A DNA stretch of 64,000 bases, from contig NZ_FOQM01000016.1 in the NCBI RefSeq assembly GCF_900113735.1, positions 62,001 to 126,000 of the forward strand, given 5' to 3'. The position numbers were made by a program, and so were the translations under genes. The stretch's first letter is position 1; every line of letters begins with the position of its first letter. The notes under the pieces were generated by a model. The model made no database searches. It was not told the DNA's origin and was given only the letters and a program-made list of their open reading frames with translations. Source of the DNA: Bradyrhizobium sp. Gha. Lineage in GTDB: Bacteria; Pseudomonadota; Alphaproteobacteria; Rhizobiales; Xanthobacteraceae. Of the stretch, positions 48,541 through 56,085 are shown piece by piece.

Positions 48541-49425
48541 CTACCCAAACCGCCAATCGGCCGTCTCCACCACGAGATCGATGAACGCGCGCACCTTGGC
48601 CGAGAGCAGGCGCGAGGTTGGATAGACGATGTGAATCGGCAGCGCCGGCTGCTCGTATTTCACCAGCAAAATCTTCAGCCGTCCGCGCTTCAGCCCGTCT
48701 GCGGCCTGATAGGCCAGCACGCGCGTGATGCCGCCGCCGGCCTCGGCATATTGCAGGGCGGCATCGGCGCTGTTGCTGGTGAATCGCGGCGACGGCGTCA
48801 CCTCGAGGTCGCGGCCGCCTTGCGCGAAGCGCCACGCCGTCGCGGGACCGAACAGGATGGTCCGATGCTCGGTCAGCGCCTCCGGCGTCTTCGGCTCGCC
48901 ATGGCGCTTGAGATAGCCCGGCGCTGCCACCGTGATCCGCCGCATCTCGCCGACCTGGCGCGCGACCAGGGAGGAGTCGGCGAGGTGGCCGATCCGTACC
49001 GCGGCATCGACAGCGTCTTCCACGAGGTTGACGAGGTTATCCGATAGCCGGAGTTCGCAGGCCACGCCGGCATAACGCTTCAGATAGGCGGTCATGACCG
49101 GACTGACATGCAGCCGGCCGAAGCCGACCGGCGCCGACACCACGAGGCGCCCGCTTGGCCGGTTGCGCTCCTCCCGCGCGGAGCCGTCGGCTTCCTCGAC
49201 ATCGGCGAGGATCCGCCGGACGCGTTCCAGATAGCGCGTCCCGACGTCGGTCAGTCTCACCTGCCGCGTGGTCCGTTGCAGCAGCCTTGCGCCGAGATGC
49301 TCTTCAAGCGACGCGATCAGTCGCGTCACCGCCGAGGGCGACAGCCGCAATTTTCGCGCTGCCGGCGCGAAGCCACGCAGGTCGGCGACGGTGACGAAGA
49401 CGTGCATGGCTTCCAGCCGGTCCAT
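48541..49425 (-). CDS. LysR-family transcriptional regulator
   Basis: 294 residues from ATG 49425 (MDRLEAMHVFVTVADLRGFAPAARKL). The N-terminal HTH includes LSPSAVTRLIASLEEHLGARLLQRTTRQV; the effector domain starts near residue 90 (GRLVVSAPVGFGRLHVSP). An upstream ATG at 49431 would add two residues. A palindrome overlaps the start region, so it probably represses or activates itself and the divergent PNPOx-fold gene. The effector is unknown. Confidence 0.9.
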   Translation of the reverse strand: MDRLEAMHVFVTVADLRGFAPAARKLRLSPSAVTRLIASLEEHLGARLLQRTTRQVRLTDVGTRYLERVRRILADVEEADGSAREERNRPSGRLVVSAPVGFGRLHVSPVMTAYLKRYAGVACELRLSDNLVNLVEDAVDAAVRIGHLADSSLVARQVGEMRRITVAAPGYLKRHGEPKTPEALTEHRTILFGPATAWRFAQGGRDLEVTPSPRFTSNSADAALQYAEAGGGITRVLAYQAADGLKRGRLKILLVKYEQPALPIHIVYPTSRLLSAKVRAFIDLVVETADWRFG

Positions 49426-49429
49426 CCGC

Positions 49430-49452
49430 ATTATTGCATATGGCGCAATGAT
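49430..49452. promoter_or_regulatory. LysR-type palindrome between LysR and PNPOx genes
   Basis: Arms ATTATTGC and GCAATGAT (7 of 8 pairs complementary), spacer 7 bp, containing the perfect core ATTGC-N7-GCAAT. It lies immediately upstream of the preferred LysR start and 96 bp upstream of the PNPOx-fold gene. Confidence 0.6.
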
Positions 49453-49547
49453 GAAGTGTCAACAGGTAAGATTGTTTTGATAGGTGGAAGGTCCATTTTA
49501 GCCGCCGATAGACGCAGCAATGCGCCGGAATTTCAGGAGATGTTCCG

Positions 49548-50177
49548 ATGACGGCAACTCACGCCTACGCCAGCGATGTCGCCTTCTCGCCGGCAGTAAA
49601 ATCGATCCAGACCCGAAAGGGGTCGCGCGCAGGCTATGCCCAGGCCGAGCAGCGGGGGTGGCGCACCGAGGTCGATGAGAATCTCGCGGCTTTTCTTGCG
49701 GATGCCAATAGCTTCTATTTCGCCACGGCCTCGGCCGACGGCCAACCCTATATCCAGCATCGCGGCGGGCCGAAGGGCTTTTTGAAGGTCTTGGACAAGC
49801 AAACGCTGGCCTTTGCGGACTACGCGGGCAACCGGCAATACGTCACTCAGGGTAATCTCTCCGAGAATTCCAGGGCCTACATCTTTGTCATGGATTACGC
49901 CCATCGCCGCCGGGTGAAGATCTGGGGCGAGGCACGGGTGGTCGAGGATGACGATGCGCTGACGGATGCGCTGATGCCGAAGGGCTATCGCGCCCGGCCG
50001 GAGCAGGTGATCGTATTCAAGATCGCCGCCTGGGACACCAACTGCCCGCAGCACATTCCGCAAAAGTTCGACGCCCCCGATGTGGCGGCGGCGCTGGCGG
50101 CAAGAGACCAGCGCATTGCGGAGCTCGAGGCGCAGCTTGCCGAGCTGAAGGGGCAGGCAACGGCAGAACGGGGCTAA
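49548..50177 (+). CDS. Pyridoxamine 5'-phosphate oxidase-fold flavoprotein
   Basis: 209 residues. The N-terminal half has ENLAAFLADANSFYFATASADGQPYIQHRGGPKGFLKVLDKQTLAFADYAGNRQYVTQGNLSENSRAYIFVMDYAHRRRVKIWGEARVVED in outline, the pattern of split-barrel FMN-binding PNPOx-like proteins. The C-terminal 30 residues form a helix ending in LAELKGQATAERG. It is divergent from a LysR regulator, an arrangement common for this family. The substrate is unknown. Confidence 0.87.
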   Translation: MTATHAYASDVAFSPAVKSIQTRKGSRAGYAQAEQRGWRTEVDENLAAFLADANSFYFATASADGQPYIQHRGGPKGFLKVLDKQTLAFADYAGNRQYVTQGNLSENSRAYIFVMDYAHRRRVKIWGEARVVEDDDALTDALMPKGYRARPEQVIVFKIAAWDTNCPQHIPQKFDAPDVAAALAARDQRIAELEAQLAELKGQATAERG

Positions 50178-51262
50178 TCGTCGACGTCGTCCTGCGTGCG
50201 GCCGAACAGGTGCACGATCCCAGGTGTCGCGATGGTCACGAACACGAAGCGCGAGAGGTGATGGGCGCCGACGAAGATCGGGTCGATGTGCAGCGTGAGC
50301 GCCAGGGCCAGCATTGCGTCCATTGCGCCGGGTGCGAAGGCGACGACGACGTCGGAGAACTTCACCTGGGTGGTGAGCGCGACGATGCCGACGAAGACCG
50401 CGGACACGGCGATGGCCACGGCAAACGAGCCCAGCGCGGCGTTGATGTGGCCGGCCAGCGTCTTGATCCGCATCCGGGCGAAGCGGCTGCCGATCAGCGC
50501 GCCAATGCCGACCAGCGACACGCCGCGGACCCAGTTCGGAAGACCGCCGTCGACCCAGCCGGCGCCATGCAGCACGCTCGAGGCGATCATCGCCCCGAAC
50601 ATCCAGCTCGCCGGAAACCTGATCAGCCGCAGCACCAGCGATGCCGCCAGCGAAGCGGCGACCAGTTCCAGAAGATCGAGCGGTGAAGCGATCGTCGTTG
50701 TCAGCGACGGTCCGACAGAGGGCGCGATGCCCGCGATTGCCAGCACCATCGGCAGCGCCGCCGTGAGGATGATCACGCGCATGGTCTGCACCACCGCGAT
50801 TCCAGGCAGATCGGCGCCGCGCTCAACTGCCAGGATGGAGATCTGCGACAGCGCCCCGGGGCTTCCCGCAAGGAAGGCCGAGGTGCGGTCCCAGCCATGG
50901 ACGCGCTGAAGGTAATAGCTCGAGCCGAAAGTCGAGCAGAAGGTGGCGAGCGCCAGGAGCCCGATGGTCAGCGGATAGGCGCTGACCTGTTGGATCAGGT
51001 GACGGGAGACCACGGAGCCCAGCGAAATCCCGAGCAGCACCAGCACCGTCTGGGTCAGGAGCGCCGGCACCGCAACCTGGCGTCCGGCTATCGCGGCGAT
51101 CCCGACCGCGATCATCGATCCGGAGATCAAACCGCCCGGCAAGCCCGCGGCCAGAAAGGCCAATCCGCCGGCGGCACCGATGACGAGCGTCTCCGCAGTG
51201 CTCAAAAACTTGGCACGGCTCGGCCATTCGAACGGAAGGAGGGAGGCGGTGATTTGCTTCAC
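50174..51262 (-). CDS. AbrB-family membrane protein
   Basis: 362 residues, about nine to ten membrane segments. Two halves appear related by internal duplication, each starting with a Gly-rich GLPGGLISGSMIAVGIAAIAG-type and FPASWMFGAMIASSVLH-type segment, the hallmark of the AbrB family (often called ammonia monooxygenase in databases, without evidence). The middle AFLAGSPGALSQISILAVERGAD is also family-typical. It overlaps the PNPOx gene end by 4 bp (convergent). The function is unknown. Confidence 0.87.
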   Translation of the reverse strand: MKQITASLLPFEWPSRAKFLSTAETLVIGAAGGLAFLAAGLPGGLISGSMIAVGIAAIAGRQVAVPALLTQTVLVLLGISLGSVVSRHLIQQVSAYPLTIGLLALATFCSTFGSSYYLQRVHGWDRTSAFLAGSPGALSQISILAVERGADLPGIAVVQTMRVIILTAALPMVLAIAGIAPSVGPSLTTTIASPLDLLELVAASLAASLVLRLIRFPASWMFGAMIASSVLHGAGWVDGGLPNWVRGVSLVGIGALIGSRFARMRIKTLAGHINAALGSFAVAIAVSAVFVGIVALTTQVKFSDVVVAFAPGAMDAMLALALTLHIDPIFVGAHHLSRFVFVTIATPGIVHLFGRTQDDVDD

Positions 51263-51362
51263 GCCGCCTTATCGCAAATCGGCGAGAGGCGCACAATTGC
51301 GGGCTCGTCATGCCGCAATGCGCGCGCCTCTCGCCAAAGGCGAGGAGAGAAATGTGACGGAT

Positions 51363-51641
51363 TTACTTCTTGTCGGCGGCGGCGGCGGCAGGCGCGGCGC
51401 CGGCCTTGGCGGTCTTGATGCACTCGGAGCGGAATTTCTTGCGCTCCTTGCCGTGCAGGCCCTTGGCGTCCGCCTGCTTGGAGCATTCGAGGGATTCGGC
51501 CGAGTGCTCCTTCGGCGCCTTCTTGTCGGCGGTCGTGGTGGCATCGGTCTTGGCGGCCGGCGCCGCGGTCTGGGCGTAAGCCGTGCCGGTGGCGAACAGG
51601 GAGGCAATGGCAACGACGGCGAGGCGGGAGGCGAGGGTCAT
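51363..51641 (-). CDS. psiF: PsiF-repeat family exported protein
   Basis: 92 residues from ATG 51641: a signal peptide (ending TAYAQ), an Ala/Lys/Thr-rich linker, and one PsiF-type repeat (SLECSKQADAKGLHGKERKKFRSECIK) with two cysteines, followed by an Ala-Lys tail. PsiF proteins are small periplasmic proteins of unknown function; in E. coli psiF is phosphate-starvation induced. Here only one repeat is seen. Confidence 0.82.
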   Translation of the reverse strand: MTLASRLAVVAIASLFATGTAYAQTAAPAAKTDATTTADKKAPKEHSAESLECSKQADAKGLHGKERKKFRSECIKTAKAGAAPAAAAADKK

Positions 51642-51829
51642 GGTGTTGCACTCTTCTTGCGGGAATTGCGAAGGGACGCAAACCTCGGCCCGCGTTGCTG
51701 AACGCGACATGAATAATCTGAACGGCGCGGGCACTATATTTTGGCCCCGGCCCCCATCGCTTCCTTGTCGGAAGGCGTCGACACGCTAGGATAGCAACCC
51801 TCGTTTTGCTTCCCGGAGGGAGACCAAGG

Positions 51830-52318
51830 ATGACCATTCAAGCCAAATTGTTGTGTGCAATTGCGGTGTCGGGCGTTGCCGCGCTGGTGGCGAGCGCGCC
51901 GGCCCAGGCGCTGACCTCGCAGGAGTGCAGCGCGAAATATCAGGCGGCCAAGAAGGACGGCTCGCTCGGTACCATGAAGTGGAATGACTTCCGCAAGGCC
52001 CAGTGCGGGGCTGATGCGACGCCGGCCGCTGCACCGGCTGCGGCCGCGCCTGCGCCTGCTGCCGAGCCGAAGCAGGCCAAGAAGGAGGCAGCGCCCGCTG
52101 CTGCTCCGGCGCCGGCCGTGCCAGCCGGCCCCGCGATCTTCCCGAACGCGGTCGATCCGAAATATGCCAAGGAGACGGCCGGCAAGGCGCGCCTGCACAC
52201 CTGTGTCGACCAGTACAACGCCAACAAGGCCACCAATGGCAATGGCGGCATGAAGTGGATCGAAAAGGGCGGCGGCTATTACAGCGAATGCAACAAGAAG
52301 CTGAAAGGCGCCGCCTGA
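51830..52318 (+). CDS. Exported protein with two similar cysteine-framed repeats
   Basis: 162 residues from ATG 51830 with signal peptide ending APAQA. Repeat 1 (about residues 30-60) is ECSAKYQAAKKDGSLG-TMKWNDFRKAQC; repeat 2 (about 122-157) has TCVDQYNANKATNGNGG-MKWIEKGGGYYSEC. Both have the pattern C-x3-Y-x-A-x-K ... G-x-MKW ... C. A Pro/Ala-rich linker of about 60 residues separates them. Probably a periplasmic or surface protein. No enzymatic family was recognised. Confidence 0.8.
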   Translation: MTIQAKLLCAIAVSGVAALVASAPAQALTSQECSAKYQAAKKDGSLGTMKWNDFRKAQCGADATPAAAPAAAAPAPAAEPKQAKKEAAPAAAPAPAVPAGPAIFPNAVDPKYAKETAGKARLHTCVDQYNANKATNGNGGMKWIEKGGGYYSECNKKLKGAA

Positions 52319-52679
52319 GGTTTCGAAATGACGCCGAGGCCGGAGCCAAGCTCCGGCCACTTGTTTAGTCCAATGGCCTCTCGGCCAGTTTCGGCACCAG
52401 CTGCGATCGCTTCCGCGGGCCCACTGCCGGATCGCGAGCTCGGTAGATCCGGCCGCGACCCAGACGTCGCTCTTGCGTCATTCATGAAGGAAGACTCGCT
52501 TTTCAGGCGACGAATACGATCCAGGCCTAGCCTGAACGGCCCCATGCACTCGTTCGCGGAGCCCGCCCGCCGCCACGCTGCTGCTGCGATGACATCGTCC
52601 CCGTGACACTCTATATGGGGCGTAACATTTCCCGGTTCCGACGCGTATCTGCAGAGATGGGACCGAAACGGGACGAGAT
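52319..52679. other. Intergenic region with terminator hairpin
   Basis: About 360 bp between the exported repeat protein and the DsbA-like gene. It contains the hairpin at 52338-52358 and, at its right end, the promoter area of the DsbA-like gene. No gene is supported. Confidence 0.5.
52338..52358 (+). terminator. Rho-independent-like terminator
   Basis: Perfect 9-bp arms GGCCGGAGC/GCTCCGGCC with a 3-nt loop, followed by ACTTGTTT. It ends the exported repeat-protein gene. Confidence 0.6.
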
Positions 52680-53351
52680 ATGGCTGGATTTAGGAATAAG
52701 GGCCTTGATGGAGGCCTTCGGCCGACGCGCCGTACGGCGCTGACGTTGATCGGCGTAGGCGCCTTCGCGGCCGGCGGTATGACCCTGGCGCGTGCGGCTG
52801 CCGAAGATGATGAGGTACTGACCGAAGCCAAGGTGCTGCGTGATCCCGACGTTCCCGTCGCCGGCAATCCCGATGGCAACATCTCCATCATCGAGTGGTC
52901 CGACTATAATTGTCCCTATTGCCGCAAGCTCGAGCCGGAGCTGCGCCAGGTTATCCAGGACGACGGCAAGGTCAGGCTGGTGTTGAAGGACTGGCCGATT
53001 CTCGGGCCCGTCTCGGTGACGGCGGCGCGGATCGCGCTGGCCGCGAAATTCCAGGACAAGTACCATCAGGCCCATGACGCCATGATGGGCGTCAGCTCGC
53101 GCCTGACCGAGTCGCGCGTCAACGAGCTGCTCGCATCCGCCGGGGTCGACATGGACCGCCTCAAGAGCGACCTCAACGCGCACGGCAAGGACATCGAGGC
53201 GATCCTCAAGCGCAACAACGACCAGGCCGAAGCCTTTGGCTTCCGTGGCACGCCGTCCTTCATCGTCGGCAAGTACCGCGTGCCGGGTGTGCTCAGCATG
53301 AGCGAGTTCGAGCAGGTCATTGCAGATGCGCGCAAGGCCAAGATGAACTGA
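52680..53351 (+). CDS. DsbA-family thiol-disulfide oxidoreductase, probable Tat export
   Basis: 223 residues. N terminus with RPTRRTALTLIGVGAFAAGG, a twin-arginine-like signal. The mature part is a DsbA-type thioredoxin fold: ISIIEWSDYNCPYCRKLEPEL (CPYC at residues 78-81), a helical insertion (MMGVSSRLTESRVNELLASAGVD), and the cis-Pro loop FGFRGTPSFIVGKYRVPG. It is predicted to form or isomerise disulfides in the periplasm, similar to the ScsC/BdbD-like group. A terminator follows. Confidence 0.87.
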   Translation: MAGFRNKGLDGGLRPTRRTALTLIGVGAFAAGGMTLARAAAEDDEVLTEAKVLRDPDVPVAGNPDGNISIIEWSDYNCPYCRKLEPELRQVIQDDGKVRLVLKDWPILGPVSVTAARIALAAKFQDKYHQAHDAMMGVSSRLTESRVNELLASAGVDMDRLKSDLNAHGKDIEAILKRNNDQAEAFGFRGTPSFIVGKYRVPGVLSMSEFEQVIADARKAKMN

Positions 53352-53381
53352 CCTATCGCTGCGCTGGTCGCAGACAAGACA

Positions 53382-53413
53382 AAGGCGCCGCCGCGGACCC
53401 GCGACGGCGCCTT
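53382..53413. terminator. Bidirectional terminator between converging genes
   Basis: Arms AAGGCGCCG (53382-53390) and CGGCGCCTT (53405-53413), extended inward by a second paired stretch. T-containing tails follow on both strands (TTTGTC on minus). It separates the DsbA-like gene from the small gene at 53437. Confidence 0.7.
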
Positions 53414-53436
53414 GTTCATGTCAGGTCGACGGAAGA

Positions 53437-53643
53437 CTACTTCGACGAGATCCGGACCCAATCCTTGTGCGCACGATCGCGCAGCAGATCCCAATCGGCT
53501 TTCGCGACATCCCAGTTCACGATGGTGCGATTGCTGGTCGCGACCTCGCCATTGGCGACTGACGACGTCTGCATGGAGTCATAGACATAGACGCCGCAAG
53601 CGAGCAGCAGTGCGCCCAAAATCATTCCGAAAAAAGTCTGCAT
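53437..53643 (-). CDS. Small single-helix membrane-anchored protein, EcfG-promoter gene
   Basis: 68 residues from ATG 53643, with GGAGG 5 bp upstream. A membrane segment is formed by the start (MQTFFGMILGALLLACGVYVYDSM); the rest is soluble and ends DVAKADWDLLRDRAHKDWVRISSK. A GGAAC-N16-CGTT promoter begins about 48 bp upstream, so it is probably induced in the general stress response. No family was recognised; it may act as a small envelope stress protein. Confidence 0.75.
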   Translation of the reverse strand: MQTFFGMILGALLLACGVYVYDSMQTSSVANGEVATSNRTIVNWDVAKADWDLLRDRAHKDWVRISSK

Positions 53644-53666
53644 GCGAACCTCCGGTGACGGGCGAT

Positions 53667-53691
53667 AACGTCGGCCCGGAGTGATGGTTCC
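53667..53691 (-). promoter_or_regulatory. EcfG (general stress) promoter
   Basis: On the minus strand, GGAAC (53691-53687), 16 bp, CGTT (53670-53667), exact match to the EcfG consensus. It is 24 bp upstream of the small membrane protein ATG. Confidence 0.65.
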
Positions 53692-53723
53692 GCGACAGTG
53701 CGGCGCAGGTAAGGACGGCTGGT

Positions 53724-54794
53724 TCATCCCTCGTTCAGCCAATCCAGCAGCTCCGCGTTGATCTCGCGGGGATAGGTGTGACTGAGATCGTCGATTTCGC
53801 GATAGGTGACGTCAGCGCCGGCGGCCGTGAGTGCGGCTTGCGTCTGCCGCGCGCTCTGCACGGGAAACATCCAGTCGAGCTTGCCGTGGGTGATGAAAAC
53901 AGGCAGCCCTTGCAGGCGCGTGGCGTCGGCCATTTCAGCCATCAGCGGATGGAAGGTTGCCGACACCGGAGCGAGATGAGTGAACGGTGAGGCGCCATCG
54001 AGCCCGCTGACATAGCAGAAGGTGCCGCCGTCGCTCATGCCGGTCAGCAACATGCGCGAGGGGTCGATGCTCCAGCGGCTGCGCACGGTTTCGAGGATGC
54101 GCATGAGGTTCGGCGTGTCGGTGTCGTCGCCCATCAGCGCCCAGGTCTGTCCCGTCGCCGTTGGCGCGACCAGGATCGCGCCGAGGCTGCGGGCATCGCG
54201 CAGCCAACTCCACAGGAAACCACGTCCGTTGCCGCTGCCGCCATGCAACGCGATCACCAGAGGCCAGGCTCGATCGGCTGTGTAATATTCGGGCACATAC
54301 ACCGAGAAGCCGCCGCGGCTGCCGGGCTCGTTGTGATCGTGCAGGATACCGGTGTTGTCCCCCGCGCCGGCTTCGAGCAGCGTCAGCAGATCGCTGTTCC
54401 CGCGGGCGGCCGGATTCAGGAAGAAATTGCTGACCGGCGGAAACTGCAGCGACAGCGGATAAAGCGCCTCCTGGGCGCGCGGCAGATGGCGCAGCGCGCG
54501 GAACACCGCGACGAGATCGCCATTGCCGCGCTCGACGTCGCGAATCCCGGCAAAGGCGGCGAGCGTCTCGTTGCAGCTGCGATCGAGCCGTTCGCGCAGG
54601 CCGGTGAACTGCTCCGGCCATTGTCCGATGGCAGCGTGTGTCGTCTGCAGCGCATCATCAGGCGCGCCGATTGTGTTCATCACCGAGCCGAAAGCCGGCG
54701 GATGCAAATGCCGGGCGAAATAGCCGAGCGCTTCGAGCGCATCGAGCAGCGGCGGCAGCACGGCCACGATGTCGTCAATGACGGCCTCGGTCAT
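53724..54794 (-). CDS. Alpha/beta-hydrolase, phospholipase/carboxylesterase-like
   Basis: 356 residues. The C-terminal half is an esterase domain: WPLVIALHGGSGNGRGFLWSWL (oxyanion HGG), the nucleophile elbow GMSDGG, and THGKLDWMFPVQSARQT plus DDLSHTYPRE carrying the likely Asp and His. The N-terminal 150 residues are an all-helical region of unknown function. It lies 35 bp downstream of a DegP-like gene on the same strand, so the two may be cotranscribed. Confidence 0.8.
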   Translation of the reverse strand: MTEAVIDDIVAVLPPLLDALEALGYFARHLHPPAFGSVMNTIGAPDDALQTTHAAIGQWPEQFTGLRERLDRSCNETLAAFAGIRDVERGNGDLVAVFRALRHLPRAQEALYPLSLQFPPVSNFFLNPAARGNSDLLTLLEAGAGDNTGILHDHNEPGSRGGFSVYVPEYYTADRAWPLVIALHGGSGNGRGFLWSWLRDARSLGAILVAPTATGQTWALMGDDTDTPNLMRILETVRSRWSIDPSRMLLTGMSDGGTFCYVSGLDGASPFTHLAPVSATFHPLMAEMADATRLQGLPVFITHGKLDWMFPVQSARQTQAALTAAGADVTYREIDDLSHTYPREINAELLDWLNEG

Positions 54795-54829
54795 CGCCGC
54801 TTCCTTTGCTTGGCGTCAGTTCGGTCTGG

Positions 54830-55801
54830 TCAGTGCAGCTTCGGTGCCTTCAGAAGCTTGAAGCGGTCGGTCGACGTGACCGTGACGTCGAAGGTGACGC
54901 CTTCATGATGCACGGTGAGTGGCACGTCGACCCCGGCGGTGCCGAGCGCCCACAACTTCTTGTAAAAGGCCGTCTGGCTCGTGACCTTGTCGCCGTCCAC
55001 CGCCAGAATGATGTCGTCGGTCTTGAGCTCGGCACGGGCGGCAGGACCGTTGGCGGAGGTCCCGATCACCACCACGCGGTTGTCGATCTCGGTCGAGTAG
55101 AGTCCGAGCCACGGCCGCGCCGGCTTGTTGACGCGACCGAACTTGCGGAGATCGTCGAGGATCGGCTTCAAGAGGTCGATCGGAACGATCATGTTGACGT
55201 GCTCGGCCCTGCCGTCGCGTTCGCGCTCGAGCTGGAGCGAACCAATGCCGATCAATTCGCCCCGGTCGTTGAGCAGCGCGGTGCCGCCCCAATTCGGATG
55301 GGCGGGGTAGGTGAACAATGCCTCGTCGAGCAGATACTCCCAGTAGCCGGCAAATTCCTGCTTGGCGACGACCTGGCTCGCGACCGATCGCGTCCGCCCA
55401 CCGGCGCCGCCGACCACGACGCTGTCGCCGAGCCGGGTCTCTGCCGAGGAACCGAGCGGCAGCGGTTCGATCTCGAGCTGGCCGAGCGCTTGGACCAGGC
55501 CGAAGCCGGTGACGCCATCGAAGCCGAGCACGTGTCCCGCCACCACGCGGCCGTCGCCGAGATGCAGCCATACCGACTCGGCCTCTGTGATGAGGTAGCC
55601 GATGGTGAGAACCAGCCCGTCATCGATCACGACGCCGTTGCCGGCGCGTTCGGTGCCGAGAGTTTCGGCGGTGAAGGCATCCGACGGGATGATGGCGTGC
55701 AAGCCAACGACGGATGCGAGCACGCGGTCGAGATCGAAATCGTAATCGCTCGCATGCGGCTGGTTGGCCGGCGGCACTCTCCATTCAGTCAGAGCGGGCA
55801 T
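54830..55801 (-). CDS. DegP/HtrA-like S1C protein with PDZ domain, catalytic triad lost
   Basis: 323 residues from ATG 55801, no signal peptide. The trypsin-like fold is recognisable (NGVVIDDGLVLTIGYLIT; GDGRVVAGHVLGFDGVTGFGLV; HPNWGGTALLNDRGELIGIG), and a PDZ domain follows from about residue 235 (PWLGLYSTEIDNRVVV ... KTDDIILAVDGDKV). Each active-site position is replaced: the usual TNxHV is TIGYLI (65-71), the DLAVL Asp segment is TGFGLV (98-103), and GNSGGPL is PNWGGTAL (169-176). It is probably a non-proteolytic binding or scaffold protein. Confidence 0.87.
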   Translation of the reverse strand: MPALTEWRVPPANQPHASDYDFDLDRVLASVVGLHAIIPSDAFTAETLGTERAGNGVVIDDGLVLTIGYLITEAESVWLHLGDGRVVAGHVLGFDGVTGFGLVQALGQLEIEPLPLGSSAETRLGDSVVVGGAGGRTRSVASQVVAKQEFAGYWEYLLDEALFTYPAHPNWGGTALLNDRGELIGIGSLQLERERDGRAEHVNMIVPIDLLKPILDDLRKFGRVNKPARPWLGLYSTEIDNRVVVIGTSANGPAARAELKTDDIILAVDGDKVTSQTAFYKKLWALGTAGVDVPLTVHHEGVTFDVTVTSTDRFKLLKAPKLH

Positions 55802-56085
55802 GGAGTTCTCCTGGCTGAGAGCATTGCTCCGCCGTGGCTGCGGGACGACGCGCGAAGCAAGCATAATTTACGCCGGAGGAGGCCGTCTTGAAAGGCTTGA
55901 CCGCAACTATTCCAGACTGGTGACGCGATTTGCGAATATGACAGGAATCGTTCGCCTAAAGCCGGTTGACGATTGCCTGATCCGGCAGCGGTCGCATGGC
56001 TGGTGTCCGGCGAGGTGCTAGGCGGGGTCCGGTGAAGCTGCTAACCATTGCCGCTTCGTTTGACCAAGAGATCACGGACCGAACC

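Noticed and set aside
50174..51262. Ammonia monooxygenase
   Set aside because: The AbrB-family membrane pattern often carries this name in databases, but the protein has no features of a true ammonia monooxygenase subunit.
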